From assembly GCF_918697925.1 (NCBI RefSeq), contig NZ_CAKKMF010000017.1, forward strand, positions 1 through 64,000: a stretch of DNA of 64,000 nt, written 5' to 3'. The stretch's first letter is position 1, and every line of letters begins with the position of its first letter. The stretch comes from Arthrobacter sp. Bi26 (GTDB lineage Bacteria; Actinomycetota; Actinomycetes; Actinomycetales; Micrococcaceae). Of the stretch, positions 9,218 through 16,766 are shown in pieces. The notes beneath the pieces were generated by a model that made no database searches, was not told the origin of the DNA, and saw only the letters and a list, made by a program, of their open reading frames with translations. A program made the position numbers and the translations under genes.

Positions 9218-9253
9218 CGCAGTGTCAGTGGCGGCCGCAGTGTCAGTGGCGGC
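9218..9253. repeat. 18-bp exact tandem duplication with degenerate continuation
   Basis: CGCAGTGTCAGTGGCGGC is present twice head to tail (9218-9235, 9236-9253). Related GGCAGTG-TA/CAGTGGC units continue to about 9290. It lies between the putA terminator and the end of the zinc-ribbon gene and appears non-coding. Confidence 0.85.
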
Positions 9254-9321
9254 GGCAGCGGTGGTGGCAGTGTAAGTGGCAGTGACGGCGCCGAGCGCCG
9301 GGGCGTTAGACGCCGTGCCGC

Positions 9322-9690
9322 TTAGCCGAAGTACCAGCCCGGCGGCGCCCACGAAGCCGGGACCGCGTGGGCGGAAAAGTCATCGCAGCCCGAGCAGAAG
9401 TAGGTGACTTCGCCGAGCTTGCTGACGGAGCCGTCCCTTCGGTGCGTGGCCGGGACGAAGGTCTCCAGGTAAATGAACTCGTCCGTGCCGCAGTGTTCGC
9501 AGAACGGACTGGCAACATAGTCGGAATCCGCCAGGGTGGCCGGGTGAATGTCCCGGTGGCCCAGGCTGGAGTGCAATGCTGTGCCCGGGTGGTGCATGGC
9601 CGCTGCGGGGTGCGCCGGCGCGGTTCCCGGACGGGCGGCCTTGGGCGCGTGGGGAGTGGACAATCGGGGGTGGTTAATGGCTGGCATCAT
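9322..9690 (-). CDS. Small zinc-ribbon protein, function unknown
   Basis: The 122-residue protein has a Pro/Ala/His-rich N-terminal half without clear fold and a C-terminal half with two CxxC knuckles, CEHC and CSGC, separated by about 30 residues. Four cysteines in that pattern suggest a structural zinc ribbon. The start is put at the ATG at 9690 (MMPAIN), because upstream codons in this frame read as low-quality sequence; the next ATG at 9687 is equally possible. I do not recognise a function. Its upstream region (9691-9942) carries three GTAAGTA motifs. Confidence 0.65.
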   Translation of the reverse strand: MMPAINHPRLSTPHAPKAARPGTAPAHPAAAMHHPGTALHSSLGHRDIHPATLADSDYVASPFCEHCGTDEFIYLETFVPATHRRDGSVSKLGEVTYFCSGCDDFSAHAVPASWAPPGWYFG

Positions 9691-9800
9691 TGGCGGCCTA
9701 TCCCGAACGCTCCGGCGCCAGCCACACGGCATCAGCGACGGACAGCGTTCGTTTTTCGAATCGTTGTCGCGGGCCACTTCTTGACCTCGAACGGTTGATC

Positions 9801-9888
9801 GTAAGTAGTGACAGGATAGATGAAGTACCTGCACCGTTCAATGGTCAAGTAAGTACTGCTCCCGTCCGGGTAGTCCGTCCCGTAAGTA
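9801..9888. other. Intergenic region with three GTAAGTA direct repeats
   Basis: GTAAGTA occurs at 9801-9807, 9849-9855 and 9882-9888 in the gap between the zinc-ribbon gene and the LysR gene. AACGGT (9790-9795) and ACCGTT (9833-9838) form a loose inverted repeat. These could be binding sites for a regulator of the zinc-ribbon gene, but spacing is irregular (48 and 33 bp) and no promoter is clear. Confidence 0.35.
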
Positions 9889-9930
9889 CCGTGGAAGGAT
9901 CCGCGCCGGGACGCGGCCCGCCAGGGCAGC

Positions 9931-9958
9931 AGGCCGGGCGCTTCAGGCCGGGCGCTTC
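9931..9958. repeat. 14-bp exact tandem duplication at a LysR stop codon
   Basis: AGGCCGGGCGCTTC is present at 9931-9944 and 9945-9958. The minus-strand LysR stop codon (9943-9945) sits across the junction, so the last codons plus the stop are repeated immediately downstream. Confidence 0.88.
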
Positions 9959-10797
9959 AGGGTCCGGCCAACGATCGCCTGCGTGAGGGCATCGATCACC
10001 TCGGTATTGGCCAGCGGGTTGCGGATGAGCGTGAAATCGACGTCGCCCACGGGCGGCAGATCGAAGCGGCGGGTGATGATTTTCAAGTCCTCCGGCACCA
10101 GGGAGGAAGGCATGACCGCCACCCCAATGCCGGCCCGGACGGCGGCCAGCACGCCGCTGATCTGCCGCGTGGTGCAGGTGATCCGCCAGGTGCGGCCCGT
10201 GGCCTCAAGGGCGTCGATCGCCAGCTTCCGGCTCAGGCTGGGGGAGGGATAGGCGATCAGCGGAACAGGATCGGCCGGATCCAGCGCGGTCTGCTCCAGG
10301 CCGACCCAGGCGAAGGCGTCCTGCTGGACCACGGTCCCGTCTTTGGCCCCCGCCACCCATTTCACGAAGACGAGGTCCAGCTGACCGGCGTTGAGGCGCT
10401 TGTAGAGCTGGTCGCTCTGGCCCACCGTCAGCTCGAGGTTGATCTGCGGGTAGATCTGCCGGAACTCCCGGAGGATGCGGGGCAGCCCGGTGATGGCGAG
10501 ATCGTCGGCCGTGCCGAAGCGCAGGCGCCCGCGCATGGCGGATCCGGAGAAATAGCGGGCGGCGGAGTCGTGCGCGGAGAGGATGCTTCGGGCGAACCCG
10601 GCCATGGCATCGCCGTTGTCGGTCAAACGCACATCCCGGGTGTCCCGGGCAATCAGCACCCGCTTGGCGGCGGCCTCCAGCTTGCGGACGTGCTGGCTGA
10701 CGGTGGGTTGGGCCAGGCCAAGGCGTTCCGCGGCCTTGGTAAAACTCAAGGTTTCGGCCACGGCCAGGAACGAGCGGAGCTGGGCGGGTTCGAACAT
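9943..10797 (-). CDS. LysR-family transcriptional regulator next to an MFS exporter
   Basis: 284 residues: winged HTH at residues 1-60 (FTKAAERLGLAQPTVSQHVRKLE) and a LysR substrate-binding domain from about residue 90. The ATG at 10797 is chosen over the in-frame ATG at 10833 because GGGAGA lies six bases upstream and MFEPAQLRSFLAVAE is the standard LysR opening. It is divergent from an MFS gene, with two inverted repeats in the shared region, so it likely controls that transporter. The inducer is unknown. Confidence 0.88.
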   Translation of the reverse strand: MFEPAQLRSFLAVAETLSFTKAAERLGLAQPTVSQHVRKLEAAAKRVLIARDTRDVRLTDNGDAMAGFARSILSAHDSAARYFSGSAMRGRLRFGTADDLAITGLPRILREFRQIYPQINLELTVGQSDQLYKRLNAGQLDLVFVKWVAGAKDGTVVQQDAFAWVGLEQTALDPADPVPLIAYPSPSLSRKLAIDALEATGRTWRITCTTRQISGVLAAVRAGIGVAVMPSSLVPEDLKIITRRFDLPPVGDVDFTLIRNPLANTEVIDALTQAIVGRTLKRPA

Positions 10798-10828
10798 CGG
10801 GGTCTCCCGGATCGGGTTCAGCAAACAC

Positions 10829-10876
10829 CGCATTGCGTTTTGTAATGCGAGTTATGCCTGGAATAGGCTTCCATAA
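10829..10876. promoter_or_regulatory. Inverted repeats between the LysR gene and the divergent MFS gene
   Basis: CGCATT (10829-10834) is inverted at 10844-10849 (AATGCG) with a 9-bp spacer. TTATG (10852-10856) is inverted at 10872-10876 (CATAA), with GCCT and AGGC nested inside. Two such sites are typical of a LysR-type divergent promoter. Part of the first site overlaps the LysR leader. Confidence 0.55.
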
Positions 10877-10938
10877 TCTCTTGGGGCCAGCCTAGCGTTA
10901 AGTCCATCCCGCTCACCCGCTCATTTGAGGACTTTTCC

Positions 10939-12312
10939 GTGGCACCCCCTCCGCCGCTAGAGGCGAACGCAGCTTCCCTGCCGGACACCATCACCCAACC
11001 ACTCGCCGTCGTCAACGAGCGCCTGCCCTGGCGCCACACATTCATTTCGCTGAAGGTCCGCAACTTCCGCATCTTCGCGATCGGGCACTTCGTCGCCGTG
11101 ATTGCGCTCTGGATGCAGCGGATCGCCCAGGACTGGCTGGTGCTCCAGCTCTCCGGTTCCGTCACCGCCGTCGGCATCACCGTGGCCTTGCAGTTCCTGC
11201 CGTCCCTGTTCCTCGGCCCGTGGGCCGGCATGATGGCGGACCGCTTCGCGAAGCGGAAGATCCTCATGCTGTGCCAGTCGGTGGCAGCCGCGTTGGCCGC
11301 GGCCCTTGCCGTCCTGGCGCTCAGCCAGAGGATCGAGGTGGGGCACGTCTACGCGATCGCACTGGTGCTGGGCCTCGTGACAGTGCTGGACCAGCCGGCC
11401 CGTCAGGTGTTCGTCAACGAACTCGTGGGCCCCGGCTACCTGCGAAACGCGATCAGCGTGAACTCCACGATCTTCCAGCTCGGCGGCCTGATCGGTCCAG
11501 CGATCGCCGGGATCCTGCTGACCGCCGTGGGTGCGGGCTGGGCCTTTGCCGCCAACGCGGTGGCCTGCTGCTTCACGGTGGCCATGCTCCTGAGCCTGCG
11601 CAAGGACCAGCTGCATGTCAGCACGCCGGTCGCCAAGCGCCGGGGCATGCTGAGGGAAGGGCTGGACTATGCGCTCAGCAAGCCCACCATCTACTGGCCC
11701 TGGCTGATGGCCGGGTTCATCGCCGTGTTCGCGATGAGCCTGCCGGTGCTGCTGGCCGCGTTTGCCGACCACGTGTACGACGCCGGTGCCGGCGGCTACG
11801 GGCTGCTCAACACCCTCGTGGCGCTCGGTGCGCTGGCCGGTGCCATCACCTCGGCCCGGCGGCGAGCATTGCGGCTGCGCTCGGTGGTCCTGGGCGCCGG
11901 GATGTACGGGCTCATGCTGTGCCTGGCTTCCCTGGCGCCGTCGATGGTGTGGTTCGGCGCGGCCATGGTGCTGGCCGGGTTCTGGTGCCTGATGTTCCTG
12001 ACCGCCGCCAACCAGCTGGTCCAGGTCAGCTCCAACCTGGCCATCCGCGGGCGGGTCATGAGCCTGTACATCATGGTGCTGATCGGCGGCCAGGCAATCG
12101 GCGGGCCAATGATGGGCTGGCTGGCCGAGCACGCTAACCCGCACACCGCTGTCCTGGTTTCCGGGGGCGTGCCGATGCTGGCCGCCGCGACTGTCGGCGT
12201 CGTGCTCGCCCGGCGCGGGCAGCTCATGCTCAAGGTGGACCTGAAGGACCGGCGCCGGCTGCTGCGGATCGTCCGGAACGAGGGCGGGCGGCCGGCAGCC
12301 GCCACGCCCTAG
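10939..12312 (+). CDS. MFS transporter, EntS/MFS_3-like exporter
   Basis: 457 residues with about twelve hydrophobic segments. LFLGPWAGMMADRFAKRKIL is the loop 2-3 signature of the MFS_3/EntS group, members of which export siderophores or drugs. DQPARQVFVNELVG and RNAISVNSTIFQLGGLIGPA are also typical of that group. The GTG start at 10939 follows GAGGA at normal distance, and a cytoplasmic N-terminal extension of about 35 residues precedes the first helix. Its divergent LysR neighbour probably regulates it. The substrate is unknown. Confidence 0.85.
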   Translation: MAPPPPLEANAASLPDTITQPLAVVNERLPWRHTFISLKVRNFRIFAIGHFVAVIALWMQRIAQDWLVLQLSGSVTAVGITVALQFLPSLFLGPWAGMMADRFAKRKILMLCQSVAAALAAALAVLALSQRIEVGHVYAIALVLGLVTVLDQPARQVFVNELVGPGYLRNAISVNSTIFQLGGLIGPAIAGILLTAVGAGWAFAANAVACCFTVAMLLSLRKDQLHVSTPVAKRRGMLREGLDYALSKPTIYWPWLMAGFIAVFAMSLPVLLAAFADHVYDAGAGGYGLLNTLVALGALAGAITSARRRALRLRSVVLGAGMYGLMLCLASLAPSMVWFGAAMVLAGFWCLMFLTAANQLVQVSSNLAIRGRVMSLYIMVLIGGQAIGGPMMGWLAEHANPHTAVLVSGGVPMLAAATVGVVLARRGQLMLKVDLKDRRRLLRIVRNEGGRPAAATP

Positions 12313-12314
12313 CT

Positions 12315-12350
12315 TTTCCGCACCGATTTCCACGCCGGTTTCCGCACCGA
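12315..12350. repeat. 12-bp direct repeat just after the MFS stop codon
   Basis: TTTCCGCACCGA occurs at 12315-12326 and 12339-12350 (period 24), between the MFS stop codon and the shared terminator. Confidence 0.8.
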
Positions 12351-12351
12351 A

Positions 12352-12393
12352 AAAGGACAGCCGCTGCGTGGATCCACGCAGCGGCTGTCCTTT
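12352..12393. terminator. Perfect 42-bp palindromic bidirectional terminator
   Basis: The 21-base arm AAAGGACAGCCGCTGCGTGG plus A (12352-12372) is followed directly by its exact reverse complement (12373-12393), with no spacer. The ends are AAA and TTT, giving a T run in both directions. It lies between the convergent MFS and carboxyethylornithine-synthase-like genes. Confidence 0.88.
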
Positions 12394-12425
12394 CGTCGCG
12401 GAAAACCGGGAGAGGTGCGGCAGTA

Positions 12426-13586
12426 CTAGGGCGCCAGGGGGCGGTGGGGGAACTCCGGCTCCCGATGCTGGAACTGCAGCACGTCCGGGTTGAGGACCAC
12501 GCCGTCGCGGATTTCTATCGCGCGGCGGATGGTCTCGTTCTCCGCCCAGGCCCCGGGGCCGGCGACCACGGTCTCGAGGAACGGCAGCAACGCCTCGCTG
12601 ATTTCCCAGCTGGAGGAATTCCAGAGATAGGACGGGCTGTGGTCCACGGCGTAGTAGTCGATGTGGTGGCCCACCTGGAACATCGGCTCGGCGAAGGTGG
12701 TGGTTTTCGCCCAGCTGAAGCCCATGCCCTCGTCGCAGGACACGTCCACGATCAGGCTGCCGGGCCTGAAGGCGGCCAGGTCCTCGGTGCGCAGGTAGGT
12801 CAGCGGCGCGTTGGGGTCCTGCAGCGTGCAGTTGACCACGATGTCGCTGCCGGCGAGGAACGGCGCCAACGGCACGCGCCCGCGCTCGGTAATGACCTCG
12901 CTCAGGAAGGGTGCCTTGTCGTCGTGGTCGAACTGCGCGATCCGGACCGAGTGTATGGGCGAGCCAACCGCGGCGACCCCGCGGTTGGTCAGCACCTGAA
13001 CATCGTGCACGCCGTGGGCATTCAGCGCCGTGACGGCGCCGCGGGCGGTGGCCCCGAAGCCGATCACGACGGCGCTCAGCCGGCGGCCGTAGTCTCCGGT
13101 GGAACCGGTCAGTGCCAGGGCGTGCAGCACGGAGCAGTAGCCGGCGAGTTCGTTGTTCTTGTGGAAGACATGCAGGCCGAAGCCGCCGTCGCTGGCCCAG
13201 TGGTTCATGGCCTCGAAGGCGATGAGCGTGAGCTTCTTGTCGATCGCCAGCTGGGTGATGGCCCGGTCCTGGACGCAGTGCGGCCAGCCCCAGAGAACCT
13301 GCCCGTCCCGGAGTTCGGCCAGGTCCTCGGGCTGCGGCTTGGGCAGCAGGACGACGTCGGCGTCCGCCAGCAGCTGCTGTCGCGGCGCGATGCGCCCCAC
13401 GAGGGGCGCGAGCTCGGCGTCGGAAAGGCCGAAGCGCTCGCCGTAGCCTTCCTCGAGGATCAGCTGTTCCCGGATTTCCGGCGCGATGCGGTCCAGGTGC
13501 AGGGGGTGGATGGGGAGGCGTCGCTCATCCGGTTTGCGCGTGCTGGCGAGGATGCCGAGGGTGAGGTGGTTCGAGGAACCGGTCAC
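12426..13586 (-). CDS. N5-(carboxyethyl)ornithine synthase-like enzyme (alanine dehydrogenase/PNT superfamily)
   Basis: 386 residues with the two-domain fold of alanine dehydrogenase and transhydrogenase. The N-terminal part opens KPDERRLPIHPLHLDRI and LILEEGYGERFG, as in the lactococcal Ceo enzyme that reductively condenses ornithine (or lysine) with pyruvate using NADPH. A Rossmann motif (VVIGFGATARGA) begins near residue 170, and DVSCDEGMGFSWAKTTTF follows in the C-terminal half. The GTG start at 13586 overlaps the stop codon of the preceding 49-residue gene (GTGA), so translation is probably coupled. The metabolic role in actinobacteria is unclear; assignment to other opine-like dehydrogenases is possible. 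Confidence 0.75.
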   Translation of the reverse strand: MTGSSNHLTLGILASTRKPDERRLPIHPLHLDRIAPEIREQLILEEGYGERFGLSDAELAPLVGRIAPRQQLLADADVVLLPKPQPEDLAELRDGQVLWGWPHCVQDRAITQLAIDKKLTLIAFEAMNHWASDGGFGLHVFHKNNELAGYCSVLHALALTGSTGDYGRRLSAVVIGFGATARGAVTALNAHGVHDVQVLTNRGVAAVGSPIHSVRIAQFDHDDKAPFLSEVITERGRVPLAPFLAGSDIVVNCTLQDPNAPLTYLRTEDLAAFRPGSLIVDVSCDEGMGFSWAKTTTFAEPMFQVGHHIDYYAVDHSPSYLWNSSSWEISEALLPFLETVVAGPGAWAENETIRRAIEIRDGVVLNPDVLQFQHREPEFPHRPLAP

Positions 13587-13732
13587 TTCTTTTTGGGGCT
13601 CGCCGTCTTTGTGGCGGTCACCTTGTCCAGGGAGCTGGCCGGCGCAGAAGCGGCCCTCTTGTCAGCGCGCTTTTCCTTGATGGATTTGCCGGATTTCTTG
13701 GATGCTGCTTGACGGGGGGACTTGTCAGCCAT
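13583..13732 (-). CDS. 49-residue lysine/serine-rich basic protein coupled to the carboxyethylornithine-synthase-like gene
   Basis: A very short gene with strong evidence of translation: AGGAG lies seven bases before the ATG at 13732, the frame is open for 49 codons, and its TGA overlaps the GTG of the next gene. The product is highly basic (MADKSPRQAASKKSGKSIKE at the start, TKTASPKKK at the end) with no membrane segment, cysteine or recognisable fold, and is probably disordered. I think similar small proteins occur in related actinobacteria, but I know no function. RNA or DNA binding is only a guess from its charge. Confidence 0.72.
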   Translation of the reverse strand: MADKSPRQAASKKSGKSIKEKRADKRAASAPASSLDKVTATKTASPKKK

Positions 13733-13832
13733 GATTGCTCCTGTAGCGGAACCGAAGAGGTTCCTGACTTCTGACGATACAGGTAGCTACCTAATAGGAG
13801 CCCTGGGAGCGGCGCAAAGCGCGGGAGTGGAT

Positions 13833-13906
13833 TGGAGCGGCTGACGGGAATCGAACCCGCGTATCAAGCTTGGGAAGCTAGCGCTCTACCATTGAGCTAC
13901 AGCCGC
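13833..13906 (-). tRNA. tRNA-Gly (anticodon CCC)
   Basis: The reverse strand folds into a full cloverleaf: acceptor arms GCGGCTG and CAGCCGC, D arm GCTC-AATGGTA-GAGC, anticodon stem CTAGC/GCTTG with one T-T mismatch around loop TTCCCAA, and T arm with GTTCGATTCCCG. The middle loop bases give anticodon CCC, which reads GGG. CCA is encoded at the 3' end (13833-13835). Confidence 0.93.
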
Positions 13907-14024
13907 AGTGGGGCCAGCCAGCGTGCTGGACTTTGCCCCAGTGAAACAACGAGATTTACCTTACCCCAGCCGCGGGCGTTCTCCGAACAGGTCACGCGGT
14001 CGAAATCGTGGGCAGCGCACTCCT

Positions 14025-14081
14025 CCGTTTGCCGGAGATGGTCGCTAACCGCTCCGCAGAGCGGCCATCTCCGTCAAACGG
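14025..14081. repeat. Long imperfect inverted repeat in the 325-bp gap between tRNA-Gly and the PaaX-family gene
   Basis: CCGTTTGCCGGAGATGGTCGCT (14025-14046, 22 bases) pairs with AGCGGCCATCTCCGTCAAACGG ending at 14081, with three mismatches. The hairpin is a terminator or a palindromic repeat; it has no T tract. The rest of the gap 13907-14231 shows no gene; the apparent plus-strand reading frame there starts inside the antisense of the tRNA. Confidence 0.7.
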
Positions 14082-14231
14082 GCGGGGCCGGCCGGTCCCC
14101 AGCCCCCGACCAAGCGGGCAGCGGCTTCGCCGGACGCGGCACGGCACCGGTTCGCGGAGCGTCATGGCCGTCGGGGCGCGCAGACCTCTATAGCCTAGAT
14201 CCATGACTGTTCTCCCGAGGGAAGGCCGACG

Positions 14232-15152
14232 GTGGTAGAAGACCCAGCGCCGCCGCTGGACGCCGACCCGGACGCCGAGCCTGCCGGCGGAAGCGCCGTT
14301 CCCCGGCTGACCCCGCGGCACCAGCAGCTAATCGTCACGATTTACGGCCTGTATGGGCGCTCAAACGGCGGCGCCCTGCCCGTCTCGGTGCTGATTTCCA
14401 TGCTGGACGACCTTGGCGTCGAGTCGTCCGGGGTGCGCTCTTCCGTGTCCCGGCTCAAGCGCCGCGGTGTGCTGGAGAGTGTCAAACAGGGCGGCGTGGC
14501 CGCCTACCGGCTGGCCCCCAACCTGGAGGATGTCTTCCAGGAGGGCGACCGCCGCATTTTTTCGCCCCGGCGGGCGACGGCGGCCGACCGCTGGCTCCTC
14601 ATCGCCTTCTCCGTCCCGGAATCGCAGCGCCACCTTCGCCACCAGCTGCGCAGCATGCTGACCCGGATGGGCTTCGGTTCCGTGACGCCCGGGCTCTGGA
14701 TTGCCCCGGGCAACACCTATGAGGACATCAGGCACCAGCTCGAGCGGACAGGGCTGATGGAATACGTGGAGTTCTTCAAGGCGGAGCACCTGACCGCCGA
14801 GGACGTCAAGGACAAAGTCTCCCGATGGTGGGACCTTCCGGCACTTGAATCGCTTTACGCGGAGTTCATCGAACGCTTCGCTCCGGTGCTGGAACGCTGG
14901 GAATCGGCGGGCGCGCCGGCGTCCGGGCCCGACGCCGACCGGGCGGCCTTCGCGGACTACGTCCAGCTCCTCACCCAGTGGCGCCGGCTGCCCTATCTGG
15001 ATCCGGGCCTGCCCGAGGAGTTCCTGCCGCCGGGCTGGCACGGGCTGACCGCGGAGCGGATCTTCGCGGAACTGCACCGTCTCCTGAACGGCCCGGCCCG
15101 CCAGCATGCCGAACGGCTGCTGGGGGCCACGGGAAGTTCCGCTACCGCGTAG
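14232..15152 (+). CDS. PaaX-family transcriptional regulator
   Basis: 306 residues. An N-terminal winged-helix domain (about 28-95, LTPRHQQLIVTIYGLYG ... SSVSRLKRRGVLESV) is followed by the PaaX central and C-terminal domains (WLLIAFSVPE, GFGSVTPGLWIAP, LTQWRRLPYLDPGLPEEFLP). PaaX proteins repress aromatic-CoA pathways and are released by aryl-CoA thioesters such as phenylacetyl-CoA. A GTG start at 14232 follows AGGGAAGG. It ends 5 bp from the convergent ridA gene at the edge of the aryl-CoA cluster, so I infer that it controls that cluster and senses its CoA-ester intermediate. The 25-bp motif shared by the cluster promoters is a candidate operator. Confidence 0.88.
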   Translation: MVEDPAPPLDADPDAEPAGGSAVPRLTPRHQQLIVTIYGLYGRSNGGALPVSVLISMLDDLGVESSGVRSSVSRLKRRGVLESVKQGGVAAYRLAPNLEDVFQEGDRRIFSPRRATAADRWLLIAFSVPESQRHLRHQLRSMLTRMGFGSVTPGLWIAPGNTYEDIRHQLERTGLMEYVEFFKAEHLTAEDVKDKVSRWWDLPALESLYAEFIERFAPVLERWESAGAPASGPDADRAAFADYVQLLTQWRRLPYLDPGLPEEFLPPGWHGLTAERIFAELHRLLNGPARQHAERLLGATGSSATA

Positions 15153-15157
15153 TAGTC

Positions 15158-15559
15158 CTAGCCCTGGCCTGACACGACGGCGATGGCCTGGATTTCGATC
15201 AGCGCCTCGGCCTGCCAGAGCCGGGTGACGCCGACGCCGGCCATCGCGGGATAGTCGGTGCCCGCCATCTCGCGCCAGATCCGCCCGATTTCGCGGCCGT
15301 TCTTCTGGTAGTCCTCGACGTCGGTCAGGTAGATGGTGACGTTGACCAGGTCCGAGGGCATGCCCCCGGCCTCAGCCAGCGTGGTGAGGACATTGGAGAA
15401 GCACTGACGGAACTGCTCCACGATGCCGCCGGGAACAATGGTGCCGTTGCTGTCCATGGCCGTCTGGCCGCCCAGGAACACGGTGTTGCCGGCCAGGATG
15501 CCGTGGGCGAAGCCGGAGGGCTTGGCCAGGGCTGCGGGGTTGATGACCTTGTGGTTCAT
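15158..15559 (-). CDS. RidA/YjgF-family enamine/imine deaminase
   Basis: 133 residues, the usual family length. RidA proteins hydrolyse reactive enamines and imines; specialised members deaminate 2-aminomuconate in aminophenol and anthranilate-type pathways. The FLGGQTAMDSNGTIVPGG, FSNVLTTLAEAGG and VTIYLTDVEDY segments are family features. The expected active-site Arg appears to be in GVTRLWQAEALIEIQA. The ATG at 15559 is chosen over 15781 because GAGGAG is directly upstream. It is divergent from the FAH-family gene and inside the aryl-CoA cluster, which suggests a dedicated role on an amino-substituted intermediate rather than general housekeeping. Confidence 0.88.
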   Translation of the reverse strand: MNHKVINPAALAKPSGFAHGILAGNTVFLGGQTAMDSNGTIVPGGIVEQFRQCFSNVLTTLAEAGGMPSDLVNVTIYLTDVEDYQKNGREIGRIWREMAGTDYPAMAGVGVTRLWQAEALIEIQAIAVVSGQG

Positions 15560-15571
15560 GGTGGCTCCTCG

Positions 15572-15598
15572 TTGAGTCGGCGGTATTGAGTCGGCGGT
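15572..15598. repeat. 13-bp tandem duplication (period 14) upstream of ridA
   Basis: TTGAGTCGGCGGT is present at 15572-15584 and 15586-15598, starting a few bases upstream of the ridA ribosome binding site on the minus strand. Confidence 0.85.
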
Positions 15599-15700
15599 GC
15601 TTTTGGTAAATGCGAGGGTAACTACGGGCCGGTCGGCGCCGGCCGTTGACCGGATCCGGAACCGGAACGGGTCTACCCAAACCGGTGAATCCGTGTTAAC

Positions 15701-15736
15701 TTGAGCATATGTGACGACCGTAAAAATGTCGACATA
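15701..15736. promoter_or_regulatory. Promoter/operator of the FAH operon, with motif shared with the transporter promoter
   Basis: The 25 bp at 15712-15736 (TGACGACCGT ... CGACATA) match 24703-24727 upstream of the aromatic-acid transporter at 17 of 25 positions. TATGT (15708-15712) is inverted at 15732-15736. TTGAGC (15701-15706) could be a -35 box with AAATGT at 15724-15729 as a weak -10. Candidate operator of the PaaX-family regulator. Confidence 0.5.
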
Positions 15737-15819
15737 CCCTCGTTGGGGATGGCGCAGTGGACACGTCACCGGAATCGGCAAAGGGGCCGGTTCCGCCGTC
15801 GAACCGGAAGTGAAGAAAC

Positions 15820-16692
15820 ATGCGCCTTGCGACCGTTATTACGGCAGCCCGCGACGCCAGGGGCGGCCCTGCCACCCGCGCCGCCGTGCAGTCCGGGGAC
15901 CGGTTTGTGCTGCTGGCCGCACAGGACCTCAGCGAACTGCTGGGAAGCGCCGGCTGGCGGGAGCAGGCAGCTGCAGCCGTTGCCGCCGCGGAAACCGCTG
16001 GCGGCCTCCCGGGTGAGTCCATCCCCGTAAGCGCCGCCCGGTTCGCCACCGTGCTGCCGCGCCCGGCCAAGGTCATCTGCTGTGGCCTGAACTACGCGGA
16101 CCACATCGCGGAAATGGGCCGGGAGCTGCCGGAATACCCCACCCTGTTCGCCAAGTACGCGGACACCCTGATCGGCGACGGCGAGGTCATTGACGCCGCC
16201 GGGCACGGCGCCCGGCTGGACTGGGAGGCGGAGCTGGCAGTCGTCGTCGGCGCCCCGCTCAAGAATGCCTCGCCGGAGGAAGCCTCGGCCGCGATCGCCG
16301 GCTACACCGTGGCGAACGATATCTCCATGCGGGACTGGCAGAGCCGCACCCTGCAGTGGTTCCAGGGCAAGGCCTTTGACCGCACCACCCCGCTGGGTCC
16401 CGTACTTGTGACCCCGGACGAGTGCGACCCCGAGGCCGGCGTCCGGGTCCGTTGCCTGGTTAACGGCGAAGAGGTCCAGAACGGCAACACCAGGACACTC
16501 GTCTTCACCGCGGCCGCCCTGCTGTCCTATATCTCCACCTTCACCCGGCTGAGCCCCGGCGACGTCATCTTGACCGGCACCCCCGGCGGTGTCGGCATGG
16601 GCGCCGTCCCGCCCCGCTTCCTGCACGACGGCGACGTCGTCACCACCGAGGTCGAGGGCATCGGCACGCTCACCAACACGGTCCGTCTCTGA
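15820..16692 (+). CDS. Fumarylacetoacetate hydrolase (FAH) family protein
   Basis: 290 residues; the C-terminal FAH domain (about 75-290) carries VICCGLNYADHIAEMG, LDWEAELAVVVG (metal-binding Glu residues), NDISMRDWQ and PGDVILTGTPGGVG. Family members hydrolyse or decarboxylate ring-cleavage products such as fumarylpyruvate, 2-hydroxyhepta-2,4-dienedioate or 4-oxalocrotonate using Mg2+. First gene of an apparent operon with the cupin (75 bp) and thioesterase genes. In this setting it probably acts on a ring-opened 2-oxo acid made by the upstream enzymes; the exact substrate is not readable. Confidence 0.88.
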   Translation: MRLATVITAARDARGGPATRAAVQSGDRFVLLAAQDLSELLGSAGWREQAAAAVAAAETAGGLPGESIPVSAARFATVLPRPAKVICCGLNYADHIAEMGRELPEYPTLFAKYADTLIGDGEVIDAAGHGARLDWEAELAVVVGAPLKNASPEEASAAIAGYTVANDISMRDWQSRTLQWFQGKAFDRTTPLGPVLVTPDECDPEAGVRVRCLVNGEEVQNGNTRTLVFTAAALLSYISTFTRLSPGDVILTGTPGGVGMGAVPPRFLHDGDVVTTEVEGIGTLTNTVRL

Positions 16693-16766
16693 CGCCACCG
16701 GCTCACACGCACCCCACACTACCCAGTGGCGGCAACCCAGGCTGCCGCCGACAGAGAGGAATCACC

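Noticed and set aside
13832..14206. A 124-codon plus-strand frame starting MERLTGIEPA
   Set aside because: It begins in the antisense of tRNA-Gly; this reading is a well-known artefact of tRNA regions.
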